Counted from the first letter of the stretch, positions 1 to 11,690 are shown. The stretch: 64,000 nt of DNA from Chrysopilus asiliformis (GCA_964034945.1 OZ035963.1:40199090-40263089), one strand, 5' to 3'. Numbers and translations are program-made. The notes: generated from the letters alone by a model not told the origin.

Positions 1-1386
1 ACCAACCACATATATATATATACGCGGTGTCTTCGTTTATGTTGAAATCAGTTGATATCTCATATCTTCCGACACTTGAAAATGAGCTTAAATCAATTCT
101 ATTACTCTCACCTTTTGTACAGCGCGAGCTACAAACAATTTAGGATTTTAAAACAAAATCCGTTTTATGCATTGTAAGACATTTATGAAGAACCTACTAC
201 CCAAATAGCATTTTAGGTAGCAAATATGATGTTTATCCCCATAGTTCGTCACCATGCAGATCACGGCGATAAGCAATTTATGTAGAAAACACGTCCTTAG
301 TCGTGCGTATGAGACGCGCAACGACACACATAGTGGGGAACACTTTTCTGCGGTTTGCTACGTCGCAAATATAACGACAGGGACATAATTAGTAGCCTCA
401 TGCGCGAGCGTCATCTGACGTGCATATCACACAATTACACAAATCATCGAGCGGGTTTTCTTTCTCCCTCGAATTCTTACTTAGCTTGGGTGAGTCAACA
501 GAGATGAACAATAAAAACGTAAACAGAAACGAACAAGAAAAATCTAATGGCGATAAATTAATGGAAACTTTTTGTGGAGTATTATTTTATAATGGACTTT
601 TCTTCCGATTGCATGTCGTGATTTTAATTGCCATTAAAATTTTTCGGCAATATTGGATCTGAAATTTAAACAAATTTTAATGGGCCATCAAATTATTTAG
701 TTTTTAATGAAAAATTTCTTTAATTTTATTTTACCGGTCAAATTTATTTTTTCTTTTGCAATAAAATTTTGATGCCAATAAAATTGCGCTGTTTCAAAAA
801 TGTCTGCTATCCACTTTTTATGCAATATCCTTCAGTCATTCGCCTGAAATAAGAAATTTAATTCTCGAAACGAAATCGTTTCCATCAAATGTCAGTGAGA
901 AATATGGCGGCTGAAGGCATCAATTTTTTTTGGTGTTTCTCAGACGGGGAGCTTTAATGAAACTTTAGTGGTAGCAGTTTCGTCACTTTTTCCATCACAC
1001 GCTTCTTCAAAATTAAACTGACGTTCAGGCTCCACAGCCAATCACTATTTCGGCCCGAAAACCATCAAATGCTGCTCTATCGCCGCAGGATTTTCATGAA
1101 GCGAATGTTGCCCCAAAGATCGTGCTCGTCACTTCTTTCGCTTCTTTTACGCGGATGTGAATTATAGGTGTAAATTTTTAATCCCGATTGTGTAAATTTC
1201 TACTCTTTCAAGTCGCAAAGAACAAATCTCATGTTCCCGTACTTTTCGATGCTGTTTGGGTAGTTTAAATGATTGACGTTTTAATTTGATGTTAAGCATT
1301 AAAATTTTGATTTTTTTAGTTTTTAAAACCATACTCCGAATTAATTTTGATGGAGTCAGGGTAAGGTATTCTAATATCGACAAATG
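1..1386. other. AT-rich stretch without a recognised gene
   Basis: No frame here resembles a known protein. The segment around 230-380 (GCAACGACACACATAGTGGG and the following TTTGCTACGTCGC) is similar to 12390-12480, so it belongs to an interspersed repeat seen twice in this window. The short frames around 420-660 and 1162-1383 have no codon or motif support. Confidence 0.5.
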
Positions 1387-1411
1387 ATACTAATATATAA
1401 AAATGAGTTGG

Positions 1412-1458
<47 letters not shown>

Positions 1459-1895
1459 TCCTCTTTCACGCAAAAACGGCTGAACCAATTGACTTGAAAT
1501 TTGGCATGAGTGTCTGTGGTAGTTCTGGTCCCAACATAGGTATACGGAAAAGTAGTGCGAGGGGTAGGGGAAATAAGGGGAGGGGGTAAAGTGATTTCGA
1601 AACTTAGTTTTCCCTCTATGTTACTCTTTCGCGGGGAAACTACTGAACCGATTGGCCTGAAATTTGGCATAGATGTTCGTCGGGGGTCCAGCCCCAATAC
1701 AGACCCATTAAAAAGTAGCCTGAGAGGTGGGGGAGTAAGGGGAGGAGGTAAAAAGATCTCGAATCTTAGCTCTTCCTCTATGTAACCCTTTCGCGGGGAA
1801 ACTACCGAGCCGATTGGCCTGAAGTTTAGCTCCAACATAGACCATAAAAAAAATTTGAAAAAACTTAACCCGACAACGACGGGTATGCAAGCTAG
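1387..1895 (+). mobile_element. Helitron-type non-autonomous element with a 3' hairpin and CTAG end
   Basis: The left end, TAATATATAAAAATGAGTTGG followed by a GTCT microsatellite, is the usual opening of short insect Helitrons. The right end holds a hairpin ACCCG-(7 nt)-CGGGT at 1868-1884 followed by CTAG at 1892-1895 and then T, the Helitron 3' signature (hairpin, CTRR, insertion before T). The body contains three imperfect tandem units of about 160 bp, each with the phrase CGGCTGAACCAATTGACTTG or a close variant (near 1470, 1640 and 1800). No Rep/helicase frame is present. The exact 5' base is uncertain by a few nucleotides. Confidence 0.72.
1413..1457. repeat. (GTCT)n microsatellite
   Basis: About 11 uninterrupted copies of GTCT sit just inside the 5' end of the Helitron-type element, the position this repeat takes in many insect Helitrons. 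Confidence 0.95.
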
Positions 1896-2008
1896 TTTCT
1901 TATAAAGGCAATCACGATTTCTGCCGGAGTCTTTCAAGATTTTATGACCTGGCACCCCATTTGAGCACAACTGTATGTAATATCGAGCCAGCCATCTTTA
2001 ATTATATT

Positions 2009-2447
2009 AAACATAACAAAAGCTGTAATTGCCAATCTGGTAATTATTGAAAACCCGTATGGTGATTTAAGTGAACGGCGAACAGTTGTATCAAAATTCC
2101 ACTTTGAAGTCAAACTTTCCAATAGGATTTTTTAAAATTTATTCCAATCGGATTTTGATGTATGGGAGTTTTATGTAGAATCATATCCTAAATAACTTTT
2201 GTTCTTGCACTTTTTTGATGAGATGCACCGTTTTTGAGATATTTGCAAAAAACCTTTTTCGTTCGTATAATGGTCCATTTTTGCCCATTAACGAACTTAG
2301 CCTTGCATTTTTCGAAAAACGAATCTGCGTAAAATTTCAAGTCTCTAGCTCAATCCGTGCGCCCGCAATCCGCGCCACAGGTGTAATTCATTTTTGTGTG
2401 TGATAGCGGGATCTTTACGTTACAAACGGTAAGGCAAATTTAATATA
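2009..2447 (-). mobile_element. DINE-1-like (HINE) element, reverse orientation, internally deleted
   Basis: Begins AACATAACAAAAGC, has the short palindrome ATTGCCAATCTGG, and then the family body in reverse. The GTCY microsatellite block and the terminal ATACCCG hairpin are missing: the copy jumps from GCGCCACAG to GTGTAATTC and ends at TATATCCC, where a Gypsy fragment takes over. Short frames here are chance. Confidence 0.8.
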
Positions 2448-2667
2448 TCCCTTGTATAAAAACGATTCCGGGAACTAGATCTTGTCGTATCACATTGCGA
2501 ACTTGGCATATTTCTGGCTGGACAAAATCCTCAACCCAATTTATATATTCGATTTCACACGGAGTGTCTGCAACTTTAGGCTTCGAAGGCAATCTCGATA
2601 AGCAGCCTGCTACATTCTCCTCACCTTTAATGTATTGCAAATAAAAATCAAAGCCTAGTTTTTAAGT
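2448..2667 (-). pseudogene. Ty3/Gypsy pol fragment (RNase H C-terminal end)
   Basis: On the minus strand this reads FDFYLQYIKGEENVAGCLSRLP and continues for about 45 residues. The phrase YIKGxENVADxLSR is the hallmark end of the Gypsy RNase H domain, where the Asp of the active site normally sits. Here that residue is Gly (VAGCLSR), so even the fragment lacks a catalytic residue. Nothing of RT or integrase is adjacent. It is wedged between a truncated DINE-like copy and a Helitron 3' end. Family assignment is firm; the clade is not resolved. Confidence 0.7.
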
Positions 2668-2689
2668 TATTTCTGGTTTTTTGGGCAAC

Positions 2690-2736
2690 AAACGAAAACA
2701 AGACCTTAGCCCGGCAACGACGGGTATGCAAGTTAG
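2690..2736 (+). mobile_element. Helitron 3' end remnant
   Basis: A hairpin CCCG-GCAACGA-CGGG at 2710-2724 is followed 8 bases later by TTAG and T. It matches the terminus of the element at 1868-1895 almost base for base (CAACGACGGGTATGCAAG), with CTAG degenerated to TTAG. Only the 3' tip is recognisable. Confidence 0.6.
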
Positions 2737-2824
2737 TTAGAGTATATTCGAATTATATATTCCAATTCGCCATTAAATTCGTTATTTATTCCCGAAAATG
2801 CACGATATGGATTTATAATATAAA

Positions 2825-3330
2825 TGGGGGATAGGAAATCATTCCGTAACGTAACCAAATGATTTTTCTGTTTTTTTTTAAACGTAACGAAAAAAAAAAT
2901 TTCGTTTTTTCGTTATACGGTGGTTTTTAATTGCTAGAACTTTTCATTGTGCAAAATTGGTAGGTTAGTTCTACTTTAGCAGAGAAAATATTTAACACCA
3001 AAATCTAAGTCTATCTCCCAGCAAGTACTGCCAGCCGTACTTGAAATTTTTTATCTGAAAATTGGGGACTCCCAAATTGTTGAAGTATTGTTCTCTAACT
3101 CCTCAAGTAAAGGCCGTAGATGAAAAAGGATTAGAAAAAAAAGATGATATACTTCTTTTCAATTATTGATTCTCTTATACCGTGTAACGAAAAAGTAGCA
3201 TTAAACGTAACAAAATGATTTTTTTTTTATAGTTACAAAACGAAATAACGGAAAGAAAAAAAATTTTAATTTCGTCACATAACGAAATGTATAACGCAAT
3301 GTTTTTTTTTTCGTTTGGCATCCCTGATTT
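2825..3330. mobile_element. Possible hAT-like MITE rich in CGTTAC/GTAACG motifs
   Basis: GTAACG, CGTAAC and CGTTAT motifs crowd both ends (2845-2930 and 3180-3300) in opposite senses. The right margin reads CGTTTGGCATCCCTG, which in reverse (CAGGGATGCCAAACG) looks like a hAT-type terminal repeat. The left margin (GGGATAGGAAATC) is only a partial match, so boundaries are tentative. Confidence 0.35.
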
Positions 3331-3353
3331 AAATATGAAATTGGCAAATTTTT

Positions 3354-3644
3354 ATACCCGTATGGTGAAACCAAAGGGTATATTAAATTTGCCTTACCGT
3401 TTGTAACGCCAAGATCCCGTTATCACACACAAAAAAGAATTACACCAGTGTGTTTAGAATTATAAAAAAATGAATTTTGCATGTCCGTCTGTGGCGCGGA
3501 TTGCGGGCTTATAGAAAAGTTTGCCTTCTTATAGAAAAGGTTGCCTTCAAAGTGGAATTTTGATACAACTGTTCGCCGTTCACTTAAATCACCATACGGG
3601 TTTTCAATAATTGCCAGATTGGCAATTATAGCTTTTGTTATGTT
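3354..3644 (+). mobile_element. DINE-1-like element, forward, large internal deletion
   Basis: Both ends are present: ATACCCGTATGGTGAAACC at the left and CCAGATTGGCAATTATAGC then TTATGTT at the right. The centre, from just after GATTGCGGGC to TTGCCTTCAAAG, is lost and replaced by a short duplication (TTGCCTTCTTATAGAAAAG / TTGCCTTC), leaving 291 bp against the 520-590 bp of fuller copies. Confidence 0.85.
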
Positions 3645-5267
3645 TTTCTTTATATTTGTATTTAATGGAGTAAGAATTGTTTGACTTGAAAAGCGATCTG
3701 CTCTAAATCTGTAAATGAAATTTACCAGAATTTTCGAGATAGGACTATAGATTCATTCCATATACTGAAAAGTTCCTTCCAATTATTAGAAAGCTTTATA
3801 TTTCAATGATCAAAAATGTAAATGAGCAAAAAATCGGATAAAAGCCTTGATTTCTGTGTACCCTTAATCATCCTCAAGTTTGTGAAAATTATTAAACAAG
3901 AATCGGAACCGATATCTGGACGGGATTTTCATTTCAGTTCCTGTTTTCTGTGTAGATTTTTTTTTGTGCTATACTATTCTACGTATTCCCTTCTATAAAT
4001 GGAAACATTTAAAGGAAAAGAAGTCAATTGGGCAATAACATTTCAAAAAATTTATTTACCCAAGAAAAAATACTATATTCATATTCCATATCACATTCAT
4101 AAATGTTTATAATATACGTATGTATAAGCATACTTTTACATTCCTATCATAAAAACAAATAAAATGCACACTCTCCTATGTATCGAAGGATACAGATACT
4201 CGGGAAATTGTGCCACAATTTACACAACAAACGCTGGTTAATCTCCCTAGTCAAGTGTAGTGTCATCATAAGGGGGCACACGAAGAAAAGGATTGCAGTT
4301 TCCTTCCGCTCCATGAGTTGAACCCATTTTTATATGTCCTGATCTTTAACGGCATCGTCCTCCAAAAGAAAAAAAGTTTACACTTTACTGAGTGTAATAC
4401 TATATGATTCCATGTATAAACGTGCACATGAGTTGTCTTGTACGAAAAATATCAAACACGCGTATATAAAACATATATGGGCTTTCATCCTTTCTGGAAC
4501 CAAAAAACGAGTGTCATTTTTCACAAATGTTTTGAATTTCAATGAAATTTGCTTCCGATTTCCCTTAACAAGGAATGAATCCGAATAGGTAAAAAAACTG
4601 ACAAAGGTTATTGCTTTTCTCTAAACGCAAACTTGAATTTAAAACTTTTTGTTAAGCAACAATTGTCTGGGTTAAGTTATTTGATGAGTTTAAAGATTTT
4701 TATAAAATGGTCACAAACGTCGACCTTTGGGAATTTTAAGAATGATCAAGTCCATTAAATTTTAAATTGAAGAAATGGAACATGCAGGTTACACAATAGC
4801 AAAGCAAAATGAAATTTACTTAAACAATTTAAAAAATTAAACGGTAAAAGGATTTGTTAGTGTTTCTTATAAAAATTCTACTGATGTGAAGACAGTATCG
4901 TATTTTTTGTATAGGTATGTGGATTTTCGTTTCCGTATACTTTCAATGAATGTGTTTACTAAAGTATACGAGTGGGGTTTAAAGGCTGCCGTTCAAACAT
5001 TTATAACAAAACGCCATGTCCAAGCAATTGCATTCGGAGATCTTTGATTACTATTTGCACAAATCTAAGAAAATGAATGAAATCGAAAATCATTCCTGTC
5101 TCAACACACTTTTCAACAATGTTCATTTATTTTGTAAAGGTGGATATTTACTGTTTTTAACAATCGAAAAGCGACTTAAACATTTCAATTTCTTTTAGAA
5201 AATCCATTTTATAGCTCAAGAATTTTTATTAAAGTATTTGAGACAACTAGTAACAAAACAGATTTTT
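3645..5267. other. AT-rich spacer, nothing recognised
   Basis: No coding signal, tRNA-like structure or clear inverted repeat stands out. A short frame at 5016-5198 has no motif. Confidence 0.5.
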
Positions 5268-5797
5268 ATACCCGTATGGTGAAACCAAAGGGTATATTAA
5301 CTTTGCCTTACCGTTTGTAACGCCAAGATCCCGTCATCACACAAAAAAATGAATTACACCAGTGTGTTTAGAATGATAAAAAAAGTTGAATTTAGCATGT
5401 CCGTCCGTCCGTCCGTCTGTGGCGCGGATTGCGGGCGCACGGATTGAGCTAGAGACTTGAAATTTTGAGCAGATCCGTTTTTCGTAAAGTTCGTTCATGA
5501 GCAAAAATGGACCATTAAGGGGGGGGGGGGGTACCCCAAATACGAATGAAACCGTTTTTTGTGAATATCTCGAAAACGGTGTATCTTATTAAAAAAGTGC
5601 AAGAACAAAAGTTATTTAGGATATGATTCTACATTAAACTCCCATACATCAAAATCCGATTGGAATAAATTTTAAAAAATTTTATTGGAAAATTTGACTT
5701 CAAAGTGGAATTTTGATACAACTGTTCACCGTTCACTTAAATCACCATACGGGTTTTCAATAATTGCCAGATTGGCAATTATAGCTTTTGTTATGTT
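5268..5797 (+). mobile_element. DINE-1-like element, forward, nearly full length
   Basis: A complete copy: ATACCCG...GGGTAT hairpin, GTCC/GTCT block at 5399-5420, the GGCGCGGATTGCGGGCGCAC core, a G-run plus GTACCCC, and the terminal palindrome AATTGCCAGATTGGCAATT before GCTTTTGTTATGTT. Confidence 0.88.
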
Positions 5798-6324
5798 TTT
5801 TTCTTAAATCCTGTTTAAAACAATAAACAATTTTTAATAACGACAGTATAGCTCAGTATATAAAAAATGTGATAAATCAAAAATTTATCAATAAAAACTC
5901 AATTTTTACTAAATTTTTGTTCTTGTAACAAATTGCATAGATATTTTATCGTTACTGACAATTTTGTAAGATTAGCGAACAGAGTCGGAGAAATGCTCAC
6001 TCCTATAGGAAGTTAAACTCATTATTTGCCGGAAACGAGATATTTTGCAATAGGTTAGACTCAAAAAAGACAATGTTTTTTTTTTTACAAAATTATACTT
6101 ACAAGGAAGTTAGAAATTACTTCGATAAATTTTGAACGTGGATTTTCATTGGATTTTAAAAAAAAAAAACTTAACAACCACGTTGATAATCAAAATCATC
6201 AAGATGTCATGAATTTCATGATATAAGAAATTAATAAAACTGATCGAAAAACTGGAACATAATTATTTTTATACTGTCAAGAAAGTCATTCGTTACATGA
6301 AATCTATGAGGCTACATTATACGA

Positions 6325-6846
6325 ACATAACAAAAGCTATAATTGCCAATCTGGCAATTATTGAAAACCCGTATGATGATATTCGTATCAAAATTTGAAC
6401 AGTTGTACCAAAATTCCACTTTGAAGTCAAACTTTCCAATAAGATTTTTTTAAATTTATTCCAATCGGATTTTGATGTATGGGAGTTTTATGTAGAATCA
6501 TATCCTAAATAACTTTTGTTCTTGCACTTTTTTGATAAGATGCACCGTTTTTGAGATATTTGCAAAAAACGTTTTCGTTCGCATAATGGTTCATTTTTGC
6601 CCATTAACGAACTTAGCCGTGAATTTTTCGAAAAACGAATCTGCGTAAAATTTCAAGTCTCTAGCTCAATCCGTGCGCCCGTAATCCGCGCCACAGACGG
6701 ACGGACGGACAGAATATGCTAAATTCAACTTTTTTTATCATTCTAAACACACTGGTGTAACTCATTTTTTTGTGTGATGACGGGATCTTGGCGTTACAAA
6801 CGGTAAGGCAAATCTAATATACCCTTTGGTTTCACCATACGGGTAT
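6325..6846 (-). mobile_element. DINE-1-like element, reverse, full length
   Basis: Runs from AACATAACAAAAGC to ACCATACGGGTAT. The microsatellite appears here as GACGGACGGACGGAC (6696-6711). It is one of the best copies for defining both ends. Confidence 0.88.
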
Positions 6847-7329
6847 AAAAACGTTAACTTCTATTAGCATCATCTTAGGCACAAATATTGTGCTATTCTT
6901 GGAGATGGATCGTACGCAAAAAATTATTATTCACAATATCCCAACATCCTCCTCATTCAAATGACAAAGTTTTTTTGTTACTTTCTCGAAAATAGAGCAT
7001 CGCACCAAAGAATTTTCAAAGGTAATAGAATTTAGAATAAAATTGTACGTATGTAACTTTTACTTTAAAATTTAATCAGACCTTCCATTCCCTAAAATAA
7101 GTTTTTCACGATTTTCTGGAAAATGCTGCATATTAGCAAAAAATATTTCAACAACTTTACTATTTAGAATATAAATATACATTAATACTTTAAAATTTAA
7201 TTGGACTTCCCCTTCCCTCTCGACATACAAATGAAATAGGTTATTTTGTTATGTAATTATTCTAAAAAAAATACGAGAGTCTTTGTTAAAAGAACTACAT
7301 TCTACTCATTTGGTATTGCGAGGTTTTTT

Positions 7330-7803
7330 GATGCTATTTCGGGAAAGTGTCGATGGTGCTTGGAAAATCGACAGAAAACACGGTTAACTAAATGGCCAAC
7401 TTCCGAATAAGTATTCGAGAAAATCCACATTGTTTACGGTGGTCCATTTAGGGGGAGGTATTTTATAATTGTCACTGACTCGATTAGTAAATGGCCGGAC
7501 ATTTTACCAAGATCTGACTCCAAGAATACCTTAGATGAGTGAAGGGAAGTATTTTCTTGCCTAATGCCTTAGCCAGTGATAACGGAAGTGTAGTTGTTTC
7601 AACCAATTTTAAATATTTCTGTAAAATTAACGGGATAAATTTTATTACATCGCATCTGTATCACCGTGCCAGCGATGGCGCGGCAGATAATTCAATAAAA
7701 ACGTTCAAGAGCGCTATTAAGAAAATGTTAGACGAGAATAGTAAAATACCTTTGCATACGCATATTCAAAGCAATTTGTTTTCTTATCGTAATACTCCAC
7801 ATA
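7330..7803 (+). pseudogene. Ty3/Gypsy integrase relic, N-terminal and core part
   Basis: The plus-strand reading has a Cys pair (GKCRWCLENR) of the HHCC zinc finger, then KWPTSE, KIHIVYGGPFRGRYFIIVTDS and SKWPDI, then after a stop the intact stretch ALASDNGSVVVS...FCKINGINFITSHLYHRASDG and FSYRNTPHT. These are the integrase core blocks in the usual order. The first catalytic Asp (HIDxxGPF in active enzymes) is Val here and there are stops at about 7405 and 7541, so it is dead. At codon THR of YRNTPHT it is cut by a TA-flanked element; the coding sequence resumes at 8834. Confidence 0.75.
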
Positions 7804-8831
7804 CACAGAAAATAAAATGTATGTAAATATTACGAAAACGTTTGTTAATATAACGAAACCATTTGTCCCCCATGGGCCGACAACATATTTTGTTAATGGT
7901 ACGATGTCAATTTTGTTAAGTTTTTGTATTTTTGTATTTCGTTTTCCCAAAAATTTTGTTAATATTACAAATATTTTGTAAATATTACAAAAACAAATCT
8001 CTCTTGTTGATATGGAATCTCTTTCTGTTTCTTGCTTAGTGTGTGTTCATAGAATTTAATATATGCAACTAATGAGCGGAAATTGTTTTAGTGTGATGAC
8101 TTCAAAAATTAAGAGATGCTTGTTTGTTTCTGATAGTTTCTATATTGAATATTCGTATGGAGGAAATGTTTTATGACGGCCAATAAGATGCGAAATGAAA
8201 ATAATTTATTTTGAATTATTTTTCTTACAAAAACTTCTAACGAATGAATTCTCTCGACGAATGTTGTTGTGTTACCTCGAAAAAATACTATTCCCGTTTA
8301 GTATTTTTCGAAAATGGGGAAAAATTATCGAAATCTGAAAAAATGGGCATAAAAATTTTTTCAAAAAAGCATTCCAACTAATGTCTAAACTAAGAAATGC
8401 TTTCCCAAAACTGATTTTTTGCATAAGTTTCATGAAAAATTATTGGAATCGCTTTAAAATCGAGTTTTTAGAACTGGCGAATCGACTAACAAAATCGTCG
8501 CCATTTTTTCGTCATGCACAAGTGTGGCGCAGTTCTACTAGTAGTCTAATTACCTGCTGCAGGCATCCAAACATTAACAGCAGGGAATTGGATGCTTACA
8601 GCGGCTAATGAGACCACTAATAGAAAAGCTTGTGTATCGTAATGACGCCATGATGCAAATCAGATTTGACAAAATGTACTTCGTAATATTAACAAATTTT
8701 AGTAACTATACGAAAAAATATTGGTTAATTTTTTCGTAGTATATACAAAACTTCAGTAATATTTACGATTTTTTTTTGTTAGGCTTAACAAAACCCATTT
8801 TGTAAATAATACAACATTATTTTTTTCTGTG
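7804..8831. mobile_element. 1.03-kb TA-flanked non-autonomous element inside the Gypsy relic
   Basis: Ends CACAGAAAA... and ...TTTTCTGTG are inverted, flanked by TA at 7802-7803 and 8832-8833. Beyond the tips, both ends carry degenerate arrays of ATTACRAAA/TTTGTAATAT motifs in opposite senses over about 150 bp. Removing the element joins CCACA-TA-CAACC and restores the frame NTPH-TTSVRPSQF of the integrase, which fixes the boundaries. The TA duplication suggests a Tc1/mariner-type mobiliser. No transposase frame remains; the frame at 8381-8608 has no motif. Confidence 0.72.
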
Positions 8832-8833
8832 TA

Positions 8834-9024
8834 CAACCAGTGTAAGGCCATCCCAGTTTGTATTAAAGGGAAATGTGTCTTCTAGGTTTGATAGGTTGAG
8901 GAAAGTATACAAAAAGAAGAATGAAATCCAAATTAAAAATTTTAATGGGAAGAAAATCAGAAAACAGTTAGAGATTGGGGATAATGTAGATTTCCAAAAT
9001 TTTAAGACTAATAAGGAAAATTAG
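8834..9024 (+). pseudogene. Ty3/Gypsy integrase relic, C-terminal part
   Basis: Continues the interrupted integrase: TTSVRPSQFVLKGNVSSRFDRLR, then KKKNEIQIKNFNGKKIRKQLEIGDNV, the conserved basic linker plus the beta-strand (xxGDxVxxRxF) that opens the C-terminal domain. A stop follows after KTNKEN. The remaining C-terminus and any LTR are not recognised; 9060-9320 is slightly GC-richer but unidentified. Confidence 0.65.
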
Positions 9025-9849
9025 AGTAGGGGAACTATTTTGGTGGTTAAGGGAAATTCATTACCCTTATTCGTTCTCGAGATACTTTCATTACAGTGTG
9101 CAAAAATTAGTTTTAGCAATTTTTTTGCCAACTAACGGTCCTTTCATGGTCCTTTTCTCGACAACAGAAATCGCTAGAACCAAGGCCCTCCAAAGCAAAG
9201 CGCACCCAGAGCAAAACCCGTATTTGGAGTTCTCCTTAAAAAACGATAAAAACACATTTTTGTGTGCTTCAGAGAGAAGAAGGTTGACGCAATTTTTGTT
9301 TGCAGTTATCTAGATCAGCGACGCTCCGAATAACAGTCTCTGTTCTCACACTTTACATACCATCATAACTACAATTACTCATGCACTTGAAGTCTTGTTG
9401 CCGCTAAAATTATGCTTCATTTTCAAAAACATACTAAACTTTCAACGCTCTATCTATATTACAAGTTAAGAATGATTCATAAAATATTCACGCAGAGAAA
9501 ATAATTTAACAGAGTAGTTTTTAACAACTCCTCAACTATTTAGTAAAGGGAAATCGTGACTATCATTTTTGTGTTGATATTGGTTAAACAAAAGGAAAAA
9601 AAAGCTTCTATTTAAAAAATGTACTGAATAGATAAATATTTAATTTTATTTTTAATTTCTGATACATTTTTGTTAAATAAGGTTTTTATAAAAAAATATC
9701 AGTTGTGGTCAACACAAAACTTTCTTCTACAAAATCTACGACCCTGCACAATTTACGCTAGAGCCCTGTCGCGTTGTCAACCTAAGGCGACCTCCCAATA
9801 AATTCTTGGTTTATTCAAAAATATCAAAAACGTGCAAAATTTGATATAA

Positions 9850-10430
9850 CTTGAGAACGGTAAAAGATATCAATTTACGGTAAATGGTAAAAAGGTAGAA
9901 AATTTTAACATCTCCAATTCTTCCTTAAATTAATTTGTCGAAAAATCGTTAGTTTGCAAGTAATTTGCAAAAATATATTTTTTTATATTTTAATCTAAAT
10001 ATCTCAATAACGGTAAAAGATAACGGTAAGAAACAAAATTGTGCAGAATGCCATTCTCATTAATTCACTTCATACATTCAGTCAGCAAAAACCCGTTAAT
10101 TTTCGAGATAATCGCAAAAAACTGTTTTTTTTTTGGAAATAACGGTTTATCTCGATAACAGGTTGAGATATCGAGTTATAGCTAAAGACAAAAGTGTGGG
10201 AAATTTTATTTTCTCCAAGTTTTGTCATACTTAAGGCCACTAAAAAACGCGTAGTTTGGGAGTAAATCGAGAAAAACGAAATTGCGATTTTTGAAAAACC
10301 GCCATTTTGGATACTTCCGGTTAACGGATTTCCGCCAAAAGTTGATAGGATCGTCCCATTTCAGGACCCAACATGCCTATAAAATTTCATGGCGCTAGCT
10401 CTATTAGTTTTTGAGAAATCTTGTACACAG
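9850..10430 (+). repeat. Interspersed family B, longest copy
   Basis: Body marked by AACGGTAAAAGATA repeats, AACGAAATTGCGATTTTTG, AAAGTTGATAGG, AAAATTTCATGGCGCTAGC and the tail TTGTACACAGACTG. Shorter copies lie at 15845-16000 and 16540-16650. It runs directly into the tandem array at 10427. Related to the many insect repeats whose body precedes a tetranucleotide microsatellite; class unresolved. Confidence 0.6.
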
Positions 10431-10933
10431 ACTGACAGACAGACTGACAGACAGACTGACAGACAGACTGACAGACAGACTGACAGACAGACTGACAGAC
10501 AGACTGACAGACAGACTGACAGACAGACTGACAGACAGACTGACAGACAGACTGACAGACAGACTGACAGACAGACTGACAGACAGACTGACAGACAGAC
10601 TGACAGACAGACTGACAGACAGACTGACAGACAGACTGACAGACAGACTGACAGACAGACTGACAGACAGACTGACAGACAGACTGACAGACAGACTGAC
10701 AGACAGACTGACAGACAGACTGACAGACTGACAGACTGACAGACTGACAGACAGACTGACAGACAGACTGACAGACAGACTGACAGACAGACTGACAGAC
10801 AGACTGACAGACAGACTGACAGACAGACTGACAGACAGACAGACTGACAGACAGACTGACAGACAGACTGACAGACAGACTGACAGACAGACTGACAGAC
10901 AGACTGACAGACAGACTGACTGACAGACTGACT

Positions 10934-10964
<31 letters not shown>

Positions 10965-11390
10965 TGACAGACAGACAGACAGACTGACAGACACTGACAG
11001 ACACTGACAGACACTGACAGACACTGACAGACACTGACAGACACTGACAGACACTGACAGACACTGACAGACACTGACAGACATTGACAGACATTGACAG
11101 ACACTGACAGACACTGACAGACACTGACAGACACTTACAGACACTGACAGACACTGACAGACACTGACAGACACTGACAGACACTGACAGACACTGACAG
11201 ACACTGGCAGACACTGACAGACACTGACAGACACTGACAGACACTGCCAGACACTGACAGACACTGACAGACACTGACAGACACTGGCAGACACTGGCAG
11301 ACGCTGACAGACACTGACAGACACTGACAGATACTGACAGACACTGGCAGACACTGACAGATACTGACAGACACTGACAGACACTGACAG
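10427..11390. repeat. Compound tandem array: 12-bp units then 10-bp units
   Basis: From 10427 to about 10990 the unit is CTGACAGACAGA (12 bp, about 45 copies with a few 8-bp shortened and GACAGACA-expanded units near 10725, 10840 and 10920-10980). From about 10991 to 11390 the unit is ACACTGACAG (10 bp, 40 copies) with scattered point changes such as ACACTGGCAG and ACATTGACAG. All four long frames across it are consequences of the repeat and encode only low-complexity LSVCQSV or TDRQTDRQ. Confidence 0.95.
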
Positions 11391-11690
11391 GAATTACATT
11401 GCACAACACTATTTCTAATTATTTGAGAAGGAGGCAACTCATTGCTTTTAGCAATGTTTTTAACTATCTCATTAGCTTTAAATATTTCTTTTTCAAATGC
11501 CAGTGGGTCATGATTGTGACATGATGGTCTTTTTCGAACTAAGTGTTTTCCATCAGCCAAACATGTAATAATACGTCCTTTACAATTTTCATTTTTTTTT
11601 TTTTGCACAAACCCATCGAAAAACTTTTTTATTTTTTACTCAAGATGGTAATCATAACCATCTACTAGAAGCCTATCCTTTCCCTTATTG
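11391..11690 (-). pseudogene. FLYWCH-type zinc-finger relic (MULE-transposase-like)
   Basis: Read on the minus strand, 11690 to 11400 gives VKSNKGKDRLLVDGYDYHL, stop, [10 protein letters not shown], a frameshift in an A-run, then [30 protein letters not shown] and an amphipathic tail ([17 protein letters not shown]). The order L-x-Y-(stop)-W-x-C, C-K-(G/A)-R, H-N-H is the FLYWCH finger, found at the N-terminus of insect Mutator-like transposases and in host DNA-binding proteins. It is broken by one stop and one frameshift, then by the tandem array directly after QCNS. Mobile origin is more likely than a host gene but is inference. Confidence 0.6.

Noticed and set aside
1371..1970. 199-residue minus-strand frame with a TDRQ tail
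   Set aside because: It is the Helitron-type element and its GTCT microsatellite read backwards; the three similar peptide blocks are the element's tandem units.
5518..5534. Poly-G plus GTACCCC as a possible promoter element or quadruplex
   Set aside because: It is an expanded G-run present at the same place in most DINE-like copies.
10361..11608. Frames of 106-340 residues made of LSVCQSV or TDRQTDRQ on both strands
   Set aside because: They are read-through of 12- and 10-bp tandem units in every frame; no stops occur because the repeat contains none.
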